DNA from: Daejeonella oryzae DSM 19973
GTDB lineage: Bacteria > Bacteroidota > Bacteroidia > Sphingobacteriales > Sphingobacteriaceae
Reading direction: 5' to 3'
Assembly (NCBI RefSeq): GCF_000422945.1
Contig: NZ_AUHA01000007.1
Span: 34,883-98,882 of the forward strand
Length of the DNA stretch: 64,000 bases
Shown here: positions 8,264-17,515 of the stretch, in pieces
Layout: each line of letters starts with the position of its first letter
Position numbering within the stretch: the stretch's first letter is position 1
The notes under the pieces: model-generated
Databases searched by the model: none
What the model saw: the letters and a program-made list of their open reading frames with translations, nothing else
Told to the model about the DNA's origin: nothing
Position numbers and translations under genes: made by a program

Positions 8264-10258
8264 ATGAAACTAATCAAAAACAGTGTATTTGGCCTTTCGG
8301 CCCTTGCATTATTATTAAGCATGAACGCATGCAAGCCAAAGGATGCAGGTTCTGTTGTGAGTGGCGATGCAGCCTCCAAAACGTATGTTGCTCCAGGCAA
8401 ATATGATGAATACTACAACTTTGTATCCGGTGGTTTTAGCGGGCAATTGGCCGTTTACGGATTGCCAAGCGGTCGGTTATTACGTGTAATCCCGGTTTTT
8501 TCGGTTGATCCTGAAAAAGGATGGGGCTATAGCGAAGAAACAAAACCAATGCTGAACACGTCGCATGGCGAAGTTCCCTGGGATGATTTGCACCACGTAT
8601 CTATGTCGCAAACAAAGAGTGTAATTGATGGCCGATGGGTATTTGTAAATGGAAACAATACACCCCGTGTAGCTCGTATAGATCTGAAGACATTCCGCAC
8701 AGCAGAAATTTTAGAACTGCCAAATAGCGGCGGTAATCACTCATCACCATTTATTACTGAAAACTCTGAATATATTGTTGCGGGCACGCGGTTCAGTATT
8801 CCTCTTGATGACCAGAATGGCGATGTACCCATCAACACCTACAAACAAAATTTTAAAGGAACCATCAGTTTTATAAGTGTAGATAAAGATAATGGCAATA
8901 TGGATGTTGCATTTCAATTGAAAACCCCTGGCGTAAACTTCGATTTAAGTCGGGCCGGAAAAGGTAAATCGGCCGGATGGTTCTTCTTTAGTTGCTATAA
9001 TACCGAACAGGCCAATACTTTACTTGAAGTAAACGCATCCAAAAATGATAAAGATTTTATCATGGCTGTAAATTGGAAGAAAGCAGAAGAGCTGATTAAG
9101 GCGGGAAAAGGGAAAAAACAAGCTGTTAAATATGCAAGCAACCGTTTTGACGAAAAAACGCACACTGCAACTTCTAGGATGAAAAACGAAGTAACCGTTT
9201 TGGATATTAAAGATCACCCCGGATTGGTTTATATGATACCTTGTCCTAAATCTCCGCACGGTGTTAATGTAGATCCAACAGGCGAATACATTGTAGGCAG
9301 CGGAAAACTGGCAGCAATACTTCCGGTATTTAGCTTTGATAAAATGCAAAAAGCAATCGCCAATAAAACCTTTGAAGGAGATTATCAGGGAATTCCGGTT
9401 ATTAAATACGAAGCAGCTTTACATGGCGAAGTTCAAAAGCCAGGTTTAGGCCCTCTTCACACGGAGTTTGATGATAAAGGCAATGCTTATTCAACCATGT
9501 TTGTATCCAGTGAGGTAGTAAAATGGAATGTGAAGACCTTAAAGGTGTTAGACAGACAGCCAACATATTATTCTCCGGGCCATTTAATGATCCCTGGTGG
9601 GGATTCAGGTAAACCAACGGGAAAATACATGGTTGTTTATAACAAAATTACAAAAGACCGTTTCCTGCCAACTGGCCCGGAATTATCACAAAGTGCACAA
9701 TTGTTTGATATCAGCGGAGATAAGATGCAGTTGATACTCGACTTTCCGACCATAGGAGAGCCACACTACGCCCAGGCGATAGCGGCCAGCGCAATCCGCG
9801 AAAATTCAACAAAACTCTTTAAAATTGAAGAAAATAGCCATCCTTACGTATCTAAAGGAGAAGGCGAAACTAAAGTAGTACGTAAAGGTAAAGAAGTACA
9901 TGTAAACCTTACGTTGATCCGTTCTCATCTTACACCTGACAATATTGAAGGAATTAAAGTAGGTGATGAAGTATATTTTCATGCAACCAACCTGGAGCAG
10001 GATTGGGATGTACCGCATGGATTTGCTATTAAAGGAGCATTAACCGCTGAGTTACTGGTAATGCCGGGCGAAACTACCACCTTAAAATGGATACCTAAGA
10101 AAGCGGGTATGTACCCGATGTATTGCACTGATTTTTGCAGTGCTCTGCACCAGGAAATGTCGGGATATATCAGAGTTTCTCCGGCGGGAAGCAACGTGGC
10201 AATAAGCTACAGCACAGGTACAAACCAGCCTAAATCAGCAGTTACTGCTAAGAAGTAG
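8264..10258 (+). CDS. nosZ: Nitrous-oxide reductase, Sec-dependent (clade II)
   Basis: Periplasmic copper enzyme reducing N2O to N2. The frame is open from an ATG at 8183, but the ATG at 8264 is preferred: it begins a short Sec signal with a lipoprotein-like end (LLLSMNAC) and gives 664 residues. There is no twin-arginine motif. The beta-propeller carries CuZ-type histidines in DDLHHVSMSQ, GNHSSPF, SPHGVNVDP, GPLHTEFDD, SPGHLMIPGG and EPHYAQAI. The C-terminal cupredoxin domain has the CuA ligands CTDFCSALHQEM (Cys621, Cys625, His629, preferred-start numbering) plus an upstream His in PHGFAIKG. Cytochrome c precedes it, and NosL, NosD, NosF and NosY follow. All key ligands appear present, so the enzyme is probably active. 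Confidence 0.96.
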   Translation: MKLIKNSVFGLSALALLLSMNACKPKDAGSVVSGDAASKTYVAPGKYDEYYNFVSGGFSGQLAVYGLPSGRLLRVIPVFSVDPEKGWGYSEETKPMLNTSHGEVPWDDLHHVSMSQTKSVIDGRWVFVNGNNTPRVARIDLKTFRTAEILELPNSGGNHSSPFITENSEYIVAGTRFSIPLDDQNGDVPINTYKQNFKGTISFISVDKDNGNMDVAFQLKTPGVNFDLSRAGKGKSAGWFFFSCYNTEQANTLLEVNASKNDKDFIMAVNWKKAEELIKAGKGKKQAVKYASNRFDEKTHTATSRMKNEVTVLDIKDHPGLVYMIPCPKSPHGVNVDPTGEYIVGSGKLAAILPVFSFDKMQKAIANKTFEGDYQGIPVIKYEAALHGEVQKPGLGPLHTEFDDKGNAYSTMFVSSEVVKWNVKTLKVLDRQPTYYSPGHLMIPGGDSGKPTGKYMVVYNKITKDRFLPTGPELSQSAQLFDISGDKMQLILDFPTIGEPHYAQAIAASAIRENSTKLFKIEENSHPYVSKGEGETKVVRKGKEVHVNLTLIRSHLTPDNIEGIKVGDEVYFHATNLEQDWDVPHGFAIKGALTAELLVMPGETTTLKWIPKKAGMYPMYCTDFCSALHQEMSGYIRVSPAGSNVAISYSTGTNQPKSAVTAKK

Positions 10259-10293
10259 TGCCTCATTAACATGCTAATTGGGCAATTGCCTAA

Positions 10294-10324
10294 AAACTTG
10301 TCAGGTTTAATGCCTGACAAGTTT
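10294..10324. terminator. Perfect 12-bp hairpin after nosZ
   Basis: Inverted repeat AAACTTGTCAGG / CCTGACAAGTTT with a 7-base loop, 36 bases after the nosZ stop. No strong U-run follows on either strand, so it may be a partial terminator or an mRNA 3'-end stabiliser that keeps nosZ message above the downstream nosL-nosY genes. Sequences of this type are often dispersed in Bacteroidota genomes. Confidence 0.6.
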
Positions 10325-10487
10325 CTAATTCCTGATTATACTTTTTTCTTAAACGATCCATCAGATTTTACACAACAATCCTTTTGCCGCCTTTTCGACT
10401 CAGTTCAGGATAGCCAAGAGGATTTCGCTTCAATCCATACTGCTAAATGAGCAGGACAGGATTTTATGATGTTAAAAACTCCAATTT

Positions 10488-11528
10488 ATGAAGGTTGATC
10501 TCAGCACTCACAACTCAACACTTACTACGCTTTCCAGAATCACGCTTTTTATTTGCGGACTGGGTTTATTGGTGGTTTTATTTGCACCGATCTGGAGAAT
10601 AGATTTAATGGCTCCGCAATACCCGGAAGGGTTAAGATTGCTGATTTATGCCAATAATTTAGCCGGCAACGTGGATATTATTAATGGCCTGAACCATTAC
10701 ATCGGTATGAAGACCCTGCATGCAGATGATTTTGTGGAATTTAAAGTATTACCCTATATCATTGTGTTCTTTTCTATTTGTTTTATTGCTGTGGCCATTG
10801 CTGCAAAAAGAAAATGGATGAACATTCTATTCGTGCTATTTGTGGCTTTTGGTATTCTGGCAATGGTTGATTTTTGGAGATGGGAATATAGTTACGGACA
10901 TGATTTAAACCCGGATGCAGCCATCAAAGTGCCCGGAATGGCCTATCAGCCTCCTTTAATTGGCTATAAACAATTATTAAATTTTGGAGCCTGGTCTGTA
11001 CCTGATATTGGCGGATGGATATTTATTGCCGTGGGTGCATTACTATTATCAGCTGTGGTTTATGAATGGAGGAGGAGAAAAAAAATAATCACGCAATTTG
11101 GCACAACGCCTTTATGGTTTATTGGTGTTCTGACATTGGCGCTTACTGGTTGCAGTACAGATCCCGAACCCATCCGAACAGGGCAGGATAACTGCAATTT
11201 TTGTAAAATGACAATTAGCGATAAACGTTTTGGTGCGGAAATAGTAACTCAAAAGGGTAAAATCTACAAATTTGATGATGCTCATTGTTTGAACGCTTTT
11301 ATGGATTCTAACAAAGTAGGGAAAGCGGAAATTGCAGGGGTTTATTTTACAGACTTCATCCAGCCGCATGAGCTTACAAATGTTGAACAGGCTTATTTTT
11401 TGCAAAGCCCCAAATTAAAAAGTCCTATGAACGGAAACATAGCCGCTTTTAGCCGGGAGGATAGCCTTACTAAAATGTTGCCCCAGTATCCTGGTTTCAA
11501 AATAACATGGGAGGACGTGCAGAAGTGA
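10488..11528 (+). CDS. nosL: Membrane protein fused to NosL copper chaperone domain
   Basis: 346 residues. The N-terminal half (1-220) has about four membrane helices and a periplasmic loop. The C-terminal part (about 220-346) starts with a lipoprotein-like TLALTGCS and is a NosL domain with DNCNFCKM near 234-241 and a downstream Cys/His-containing DDAHCLNAF. NosL delivers copper for assembly of the CuZ centre of NosZ at the periplasmic side. The membrane-domain fusion resembles what is seen in clade II nos clusters, where it could also help electron or copper supply. It overlaps the preferred nosD start by 4 bases, so translation is probably coupled. Confidence 0.88.
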   Translation: MKVDLSTHNSTLTTLSRITLFICGLGLLVVLFAPIWRIDLMAPQYPEGLRLLIYANNLAGNVDIINGLNHYIGMKTLHADDFVEFKVLPYIIVFFSICFIAVAIAAKRKWMNILFVLFVAFGILAMVDFWRWEYSYGHDLNPDAAIKVPGMAYQPPLIGYKQLLNFGAWSVPDIGGWIFIAVGALLLSAVVYEWRRRKKIITQFGTTPLWFIGVLTLALTGCSTDPEPIRTGQDNCNFCKMTISDKRFGAEIVTQKGKIYKFDDAHCLNAFMDSNKVGKAEIAGVYFTDFIQPHELTNVEQAYFLQSPKLKSPMNGNIAAFSREDSLTKMLPQYPGFKITWEDVQK

Positions 11529-12754
11529 AACATTGCCTGTTTATATTATCCCTGTTTTTTTGTTATGCCACATCGGCAAAAACTATACATGTGGGTTCAA
11601 GTCATCCATACAAAACGGTTACCGCAGGCCTTGAAGCAGCGTTAGCCGGAGATACGGTGCTGGTGGATGCCGGTCACTATAAGGAGAAAAACCTGGTCAT
11701 CAATAAAAGAATTTTTCTTATCGGAATAAATTATCCGGTATTGGATGGAGAAAAAAAATACGAAATCATATCCATAATGGCGGACGCCGTAGTGGTTGAT
11801 GGCTTTAAAATCATAGGCTCTGGCATTTCAAGCCTGCAAGATCTGAGCGGCATAAAAATTTACGACAGCAAAAAAGTTATCGTCAAAAATAATATCCTTG
11901 AAGATACTTTTTTTGGCATCTACACACAAAATGGTGTGGACTGCACCATTGAAAACAATCGGCTTATATCCAGCAGTAAAGGAGAACAGCAAAACGGCAA
12001 CGGTATCCATTGCTGGAAAAGTGAAGGTATGCGTATTATCGGCAATCAGGTAACCGGACACCGCGACGGAATTTATCTGGAGTTCGTAACAAATTCAATT
12101 ATCTGGCGCAATACTTCCATAAAAAATGTCCGCTACGGCCTTCATTTTATGTTTTCTAATGATGATACCTATGTGGCCAATGTTTTTAGCAACAACGGCT
12201 CTGGTGTGTCGGTCATGTTTTCACAACGCATAAAAATGTTAAGCAATTATTTTGAAGAAAACTGGGGCGATGCCGCCTATGGAATCTTGCTTAAAGAAAT
12301 ATCAGACGGCTACATGGAGGGCAATCATTTCAGAAAGAATACAAGCGCCATTTACATGGAAGGCGCCAACCGCATTTTAATGAAGCGAAATACTTTTGAG
12401 AACAACGGCTGGGCATTAAAGATTCAGGCAAGTTGCATGGATGTGGTTTTGGAGCAGAATAACTTTGTAGGCAATACATTTGATGTTGGCACTAACGGCT
12501 CTTTAGTGTTAAACAGGTTTACCAATAATTATTGGGATAAATACGAGGGGTACGATCTTGATAAAGACAAGATTGGCGATATTCCATACCGTCCGGTAAG
12601 TATGTTTTCCATGATCGTAGAAAAATACCCAACGGCTATGATCTTATTCCGGACTTTTATAACGGCTTTATTAGATAAAACAGAAAAAATATTGCCAAGT
12701 CTGACACCGGAAAACTTGAAAGATACAGCGCCGTTGATGAAAAAAGCGTTTTGA
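11525..12754 (+). CDS. nosD: NosD, periplasmic beta-helix protein for NosZ maturation
   Basis: Exported right-handed parallel beta-helix protein needed for copper-sulfur cluster assembly in NosZ, working with the NosFY transporter. An ATG at 11507 is in frame, but the GTG at 11525 is preferred: it overlaps the nosL stop (GTGA), has GGAGG about ten bases upstream and gives a normal signal peptide ending near YATSA. The predicted product is 409 residues. Repeats such as GIYTQNGVDCTIENN, GNGIHCWKSEGM and GIYLEFVTNSI show the carbohydrate-binding/beta-helix (CASH) pattern. The C-terminus ends in an amphipathic segment. It follows nosL and precedes nosF. Confidence 0.93.
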   Translation: MKHCLFILSLFFCYATSAKTIHVGSSHPYKTVTAGLEAALAGDTVLVDAGHYKEKNLVINKRIFLIGINYPVLDGEKKYEIISIMADAVVVDGFKIIGSGISSLQDLSGIKIYDSKKVIVKNNILEDTFFGIYTQNGVDCTIENNRLISSSKGEQQNGNGIHCWKSEGMRIIGNQVTGHRDGIYLEFVTNSIIWRNTSIKNVRYGLHFMFSNDDTYVANVFSNNGSGVSVMFSQRIKMLSNYFEENWGDAAYGILLKEISDGYMEGNHFRKNTSAIYMEGANRILMKRNTFENNGWALKIQASCMDVVLEQNNFVGNTFDVGTNGSLVLNRFTNNYWDKYEGYDLDKDKIGDIPYRPVSMFSMIVEKYPTAMILFRTFITALLDKTEKILPSLTPENLKDTAPLMKKAF

Positions 12755-12869
12755 AGTTAAATATATCTTCAGCAATCAGGAAAAGAAACAGAACAGGTGG
12801 AAGTTCTATGATTTCTTATTCTAAAGCGGATAACTGGGTTAATAGCTAAAAGCCCGATAAATAAATACA

Positions 12870-13574
12870 ATGATAATTGCAACCAACATCAGTAAACAAT
12901 TCGGGAAACTGAAAGCACTTGACCATGTTTCCACTACTTGTAGTAAGGGTGAATGTATTGCTTTAATTGGCCCAAACGGCAGCGGTAAAACTACTTTCAT
13001 AAAATCAATTTTGGGCATGGTGGTGCCAGATAGCGGTACAATAGAATTTAAAGGTAAAAATATCCGTAACCAGTGGCAATACAGAGATGAGATTGGCTAC
13101 ATGCCTCAAATAGGAAGGTATCCGGATAACATGACCATCGGTCAGGTGCTGGATATGATGACAGATATCAGAAATAAAAAAACTGCCTTGGATGACGATC
13201 TGATTCAGGCTTTTTCATTACACAATTTGCTGGATAAAAGAATGCGGACATTATCTGGTGGCACCCGCCAGAAAATAAGTGCGGCCCTTGCCTTTTTGTT
13301 CGATCCTGCGGTGCTTATTCTGGATGAACCAACAGCCGGGCTGGATCCGGTTTCATCTGAATTATTGAAAGAAAAAATCATCGCCGAAAAGGAAAAAGGT
13401 AAATTGGTTTTGATCACTTCGCATGTATTAAGCGAGTTAGATGACCTGGTAACCCGTATTATTTATATGCAGGATGGGAAATTGCTTTTCCAAAAAAGTA
13501 TTGAAGACCTGAAACAAGATACAGGAGAAAATAAACTTTCAAAAGCAATTGCCTGGGTGATGACGAATGAATAA
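12870..13574 (+). CDS. nosF: NosF, ABC transporter ATPase
   Basis: 234-residue ABC ATPase: Walker A GPNGSGKTT (34-42), Q-loop region around YMPQIGRY, signature LSGGTRQK (about 129), Walker B VLILDEPTAGLD (about 150-161) and switch His in ITSHVLSEL. It energises the NosY permease on the cytoplasmic side; the NosDFY complex is thought to export a sulfur species needed for the CuZ centre. The gap to nosD is 115 bases and the gap to nosY is 93 bases, longer than in a tight operon, but order and strand match nos clusters. All nucleotide-binding motifs look intact. Confidence 0.94.
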   Translation: MIIATNISKQFGKLKALDHVSTTCSKGECIALIGPNGSGKTTFIKSILGMVVPDSGTIEFKGKNIRNQWQYRDEIGYMPQIGRYPDNMTIGQVLDMMTDIRNKKTALDDDLIQAFSLHNLLDKRMRTLSGGTRQKISAALAFLFDPAVLILDEPTAGLDPVSSELLKEKIIAEKEKGKLVLITSHVLSELDDLVTRIIYMQDGKLLFQKSIEDLKQDTGENKLSKAIAWVMTNE

Positions 13575-13667
13575 GTATTTTTTCTAGCTGCCAGCTTTCA
13601 GCCATTATATTTCAGAACACATAACTTAACACGAATATCCAATAATCATTACATAATACGATCCTTA

Positions 13668-14435
13668 ATGACCAAAATAATAAAATATGTAATAGCTGAT
13701 ATCTTGCGCAACAGGATGGTACTTGTTTATACTCTGTTTTTGTTAGCATCCTCATTTACGGTATTTAGTCTGGAAGATAACAGCAGTAAAGGGCTGTTAA
13801 GTTTGTTAAATATTATCCTGATTGTTGTGCCCCTGGTGAGCCTCATTTTTTCGACCATTTATGTGTATAACAGCGCTGAGTTTGTTGAGCTGCTGGTAAG
13901 TCAACCTTTAAAACGAAAATCCATCTGGCTAAGTTTATTCTCCGGATTGGCCGCTTCGCTTTCTATAGCATTTTTAATAGGCGCAGGTATTCCGCTTTTA
14001 ATTTACCAGGCTAACATGATTGGTTTCACTATGATCATGGTAGGCATCATGCTGAGCATTATTTTTGTTTCTATAGCCTTATTAGCTACTGTAAATACCC
14101 GAGATAAAGCAAAAGGAATTGGAGTTGCAGTAATGCTGTGGTTGTATTTTTCATTACTTTTTGATGGATTCGTTCTGTTCCTGTTATTCCAGTTTGCAGA
14201 TTACCCTCTGGAAAAACCAATGATTGCGGTAAGTGCTCTTAATCCAATAGATCTCAGCAGGATATTAATCTTGCTTCAGTTAGATGTTTCCGCGATGATG
14301 GGGTATACCGGAGCTGTATTTAAAGATTTCTTTGGCACGTCCACCGGCTTAATATTTTCAGTTACAATTTTATTTTTATGGATAGCATTACCGGTATGGT
14401 TCTCTACCCGTCAGTTTAACACTAAAGATTTATAA
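13668..14435 (+). CDS. nosY: NosY, ABC transporter permease
   Basis: 255 residues with about six membrane helices and short loops, typical of ABC-2 type NosY. The N-terminal IADILRNRMVLVYTLFLLAS and the cytoplasmic segment LVSQPLKRKSIWLS match the family pattern. It forms the membrane channel of the NosDFY maturation complex. It begins 93 bases after nosF and ends 2 bases before the hemerythrin gene, so the latter is probably co-transcribed. Confidence 0.92.
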   Translation: MTKIIKYVIADILRNRMVLVYTLFLLASSFTVFSLEDNSSKGLLSLLNIILIVVPLVSLIFSTIYVYNSAEFVELLVSQPLKRKSIWLSLFSGLAASLSIAFLIGAGIPLLIYQANMIGFTMIMVGIMLSIIFVSIALLATVNTRDKAKGIGVAVMLWLYFSLLFDGFVLFLLFQFADYPLEKPMIAVSALNPIDLSRILILLQLDVSAMMGYTGAVFKDFFGTSTGLIFSVTILFLWIALPVWFSTRQFNTKDL

Positions 14436-14437
14436 GT

Positions 14438-14881
14438 ATGAAACGGCATCCTGCACTTATTCCCTTGTCACGTGAACATCACGGAGCTTTAATACTGGCA
14501 AGATTGATTCAAAAAGATGCGCCTGCGTATAAAGGTCTTCCAGAAGATCATGAATCAAAATCTATATATGCTTTAAATTTTTATGAGAAGGAGCTGATTA
14601 AGCATTTTGAAGAGGAAGAAAAGGTTTTTAAACTGGTAACAGGCACAACCAAAGACCTTGATTTATTGATTGAAACAATTTTACAGGAGCATCAGGAATT
14701 ACATGGTTTATTCCGGTCGATACCTAACCATCCGGATCTCAAATCTCATCTGCACCAGCTTGGTAAATTTTTGGAAGCACATATTCGTAAAGAAGAAAGA
14801 CAAGTTTTTCCGCAGATGCAGGAAACCTGCAGCGACGAACAATGGGCAACAATTGAAAAAATAGTATCCTTAACACATTGA
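14438..14881 (+). CDS. Hemerythrin-domain protein
   Basis: 147-residue cytoplasmic four-helix bundle. Histidine and glutamate motifs for a diiron site are visible: SREHHGALIL (12-21), HFEEEEKVF, EHQELHGL and HIRKEERQVFPQ. Such proteins bind O2 or NO, or serve in iron-centre repair. It starts 2 bases after nosY and is followed after 3 bases by a truncated hemoglobin, so it belongs to the nos transcript and likely protects the cell or NosZ from NO/O2 during N2O respiration. The exact ligand is inferred from context. Confidence 0.9.
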   Translation: MKRHPALIPLSREHHGALILARLIQKDAPAYKGLPEDHESKSIYALNFYEKELIKHFEEEEKVFKLVTGTTKDLDLLIETILQEHQELHGLFRSIPNHPDLKSHLHQLGKFLEAHIRKEERQVFPQMQETCSDEQWATIEKIVSLTH

Positions 14882-14884
14882 AAA

Positions 14885-15286
14885 TTGAAAAAGGATATTG
14901 AAAACCGGGCTGATATCGAACTGCTGGTTAATACGTTCTATGAGAAAGTAAAGGCAGATAAACAGCTAGGGTTTATTTTTGAGGAAATTGCTCAAATAAA
15001 CTGGTCAGCACATTTACCGGCCATGTGTAATTTTTGGGAAAATATTCTTTTTTATACAGGGTCCTATACAGGAAATCCGATGAATCTGCATAAGCACCTG
15101 GATCAAATAACCCGCTTAAATGATGCTAATTTTGACCAATGGAATAAATTATTTCTTGGAACAGTTAATGAGCTTTTTGAGGGGGAAAAAGCAGAGATGG
15201 CAGGGTCTCGGGCAATTAGTATCTCCAAAATTATAAAACAAAAACTTTCAGATCACCGGAAAGGAGATACAGCATCTGATTTATAA
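14885..15286 (+). CDS. Group III truncated hemoglobin
   Basis: 133-residue heme protein with the 2/2 globin pattern. The N-terminal ADIELLVNTFYEKV helix, WSAHLPAMCNFWENILFYTG and GNPMNLHKHL (proximal His in the latter) match group III truncated hemoglobins. Family members bind O2 or NO and are linked to nitrosative stress. The start is TTG at 14885, three bases after the hemerythrin stop, giving a full-length globin. The last gene of the nos transcript, it ends 23 bases before the convergent L,D-transpeptidase gene. Confidence 0.92.
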   Translation: MKKDIENRADIELLVNTFYEKVKADKQLGFIFEEIAQINWSAHLPAMCNFWENILFYTGSYTGNPMNLHKHLDQITRLNDANFDQWNKLFLGTVNELFEGEKAEMAGSRAISISKIIKQKLSDHRKGDTASDL

Positions 15287-15309
15287 ATTTGGGAAAAAGT
15301 TCGTTGTTA

Positions 15310-16869
15310 TTATTCTCTTTTAGCCCAGTTAAATTTCCTGTAAATATCTTCGAAAAAAAGCAACCTGCCGGAAGAATCAATACCTGCCGGATTATACCAA
15401 ACTAATACAGGCATTTTTTCATCTGCCAGAACCGAAATTGGCGATTGATTTCTTACACATCCCTTTTGGTTAACTGTATCAATTGCTACAGAATTATTTT
15501 TTAATATAAGATGAGCCAAATCCATGGGTTTCTCCATTCGCATGCAGCCATGGCTAAAAAATCGGCTATCCTTTTTAAATAAAGTTTTTGCAGGTGTATC
15601 ATGGAGGTAAACGCTGTATGGGTTGTTAAAATTGAGTTTTATCAATCCCAGGGCATTGTCACAGCCGGTACATTGTCTGATGATATATGGGAAATACCTC
15701 ATACTCAATGCCCGCCAGTTAATGGAATAAGGATTCATGATTTTACCTGCTTTATTCAAAACCTGGTAATTATTTTTATCTAAATAGGAAGGATCACGCT
15801 TAATAGAAGGAAGTAATTCTTTAATAGCAATGCTTTTCGGTACATGCCAATACGGATAAAGTATCACTTCATTTACCCGGCTGATTAAAGTGGGAGTGGG
15901 TGTGGCGGGTTTACCAACTACCATCCGCATTTCCAATATTACTTTGTTATTTTTATAAACTTTTAAATAAGCAGCAGGAATATTTACCACAATTACAGAT
16001 TGATTCTGTTGTATGCAATTCAGCCATCTGTAGTAATTCAGCGAAAGATCTAATTGTTTAAGTCTCCACGCAAGCGGCACATTTAATTCCTTCAGAATAG
16101 CATCGTCAAGAACGGTATTTTCCGGCAGATTAAACTGTAGCTGTGCTTCCTGCAGGCTTTTTCTTACAATTCTTGGGGATAGTTTGCTTGCTGCGGTATC
16201 CAATAATCCCAATTGGTAAAGTTTGAAAATTAGATTTGTATTCGTTTCATTTACCTCCCTGGATCTGACAATAATTTCTTTAAAATTATCCTGATTAATA
16301 ATGGCCAGATACCATTTTATTTTACTCTGAATTATGGTAATTTCTGTAGAGGCAGGTGCAAACTGAAGCATTATTTCCTGCAAATTATTCTTTAAAATAT
16401 GGTCTGCCAGTACAGTTGATATATTAAAGCAATTGGGCTTATAACCCAGCCCGTTAAATCCCAGGACAGGAATAGTATTTCCATATACCATATCACTGTA
16501 ATAGTGAATTGCGGCATCAGTTAAGCGTATTTCAGCTTTAAGAGAATCTTCTTTGGTTTGTAAACTGACCTTACGATTTAGAAAAGATTGGATAAAATCA
16601 AAGTGGTAGTCTTTTTCTCTCAGACCGTTTTCGGCGGACTTTTTTAAAGAACTAATTAATATGCCCAGATTAAGGGTATTGCCCTTTTTAATCCATGCGT
16701 TAGTGTAGTTTAAACGGGAATAAAACTCCTTAATTTCAGTTTCGTTATTAAAGCTGTTTTCTGAAATTATTTTATGCAAATCATCCGGGGTCATTTGTGC
16801 AACCGCAGCAATACTCCAGAAAAATGTTGTAAGTAAAAGAAGTATGTTTTTTATTTTTTTGTGCTTCAC
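15310..16869 (-). CDS. L,D-transpeptidase (YkuD family), large form
   Basis: 519-residue secreted enzyme with an N-terminal signal peptide (ends near AVAQ), an N-terminal substrate-positioning region (about 40-250), a peptidoglycan-binding-like part and a YkuD domain (about 290-470) with catalytic SHGCMRME (Cys near 441) and an upstream His in YLHDTP. It makes 3-3 crosslinks in peptidoglycan or attaches envelope proteins, in the periplasm. The length fits the large Bacteroidetes/proteobacterial YcbB-like type. Its start overlaps the upstream 127-residue gene by 4 bases, so the two are co-translated. It is convergent with the nos cluster. Confidence 0.92.
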   Translation of the reverse strand: MKHKKIKNILLLLTTFFWSIAAVAQMTPDDLHKIISENSFNNETEIKEFYSRLNYTNAWIKKGNTLNLGILISSLKKSAENGLREKDYHFDFIQSFLNRKVSLQTKEDSLKAEIRLTDAAIHYYSDMVYGNTIPVLGFNGLGYKPNCFNISTVLADHILKNNLQEIMLQFAPASTEITIIQSKIKWYLAIINQDNFKEIIVRSREVNETNTNLIFKLYQLGLLDTAASKLSPRIVRKSLQEAQLQFNLPENTVLDDAILKELNVPLAWRLKQLDLSLNYYRWLNCIQQNQSVIVVNIPAAYLKVYKNNKVILEMRMVVGKPATPTPTLISRVNEVILYPYWHVPKSIAIKELLPSIKRDPSYLDKNNYQVLNKAGKIMNPYSINWRALSMRYFPYIIRQCTGCDNALGLIKLNFNNPYSVYLHDTPAKTLFKKDSRFFSHGCMRMEKPMDLAHLILKNNSVAIDTVNQKGCVRNQSPISVLADEKMPVLVWYNPAGIDSSGRLLFFEDIYRKFNWAKRE

Positions 16870-17249
16870 CCGTATTTCATTTTTTTTGACATGTAGTGAT
16901 TGAAGGAGAGTTTTAAATTACCAAATTGTTTCTCCGCATTCACAATATTATTACGGAGGCTTTTTAATTTAAAATCTATCATATTCAGAATTATCTCATC
17001 CTCATATCGTTCTTTTAGCAATGCGTCAATTTCTGCAATGTCATTTCGCAATAAGCCAATAAGCAGGTCTTCTTTTATAAAACTGCTTTGAAAACGCTCT
17101 ACTTCTTCCAGTAAATTGGTGTCAAAATCGTCTTTGAGTATTTCAGCAAGCCTGTTTTTCAGATGAGTATTTTCATCCATCATAAAAGACAGCAAGCGTT
17201 TCCAGGTCTCGCTTTCATACTTAATTTGTTTTATTTTAGACGCTGGCAT
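16866..17249 (-). CDS. Small helical protein, unknown function
   Basis: 127 residues, charged, predicted to be nearly all helix (WKRLLSFMMDENTHLKNR, EDEIILNMIDFKLKSL). No signal peptide or membrane helix, and I do not recognise the family. The gene overlaps the L,D-transpeptidase start by 4 bases on the same strand, so the pair is an operon. A helical cytoplasmic partner or regulator of the stress/envelope response is possible but not shown by the sequence. Confidence 0.75.
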   Translation of the reverse strand: MPASKIKQIKYESETWKRLLSFMMDENTHLKNRLAEILKDDFDTNLLEEVERFQSSFIKEDLLIGLLRNDIAEIDALLKERYEDEIILNMIDFKLKSLRNNIVNAEKQFGNLKLSFNHYMSKKMKYG

Positions 17250-17462
17250 ACTTTGTTTGTATGAATATATAACTTGTAAAGATATTGTTGTTGAAAAGCC
17301 AGTCTAAGAATTTTCATCAGGAAAATACCTGATTTTGGTCAATTACACAGTTCACCTTCAGTCATTCTGATAATTAAATTAAATATGGATGATACCGGTG
17401 TTAAAAATAGTATCAGATTTGAACTCATCAAGAATTTAAATCTGCATCGTGTATATAATCCA

Positions 17463-17493
17463 TAAAAACACCCCGACAGTGAATGGCGGGGTG
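17463..17493 (-). terminator. Rho-independent terminator of hsp20
   Basis: On the minus strand, stem CACCCCG / CGGGGTG (plus positions 17469-17493) with an 11-base loop is followed by TTTTT. It lies 23 bases past the stop of hsp20 and is well formed, so hsp20 is probably a single-gene transcript. Confidence 0.85.
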
Positions 17494-17515
17494 CTAAGAT
17501 TTTATTCGTCAGAAT

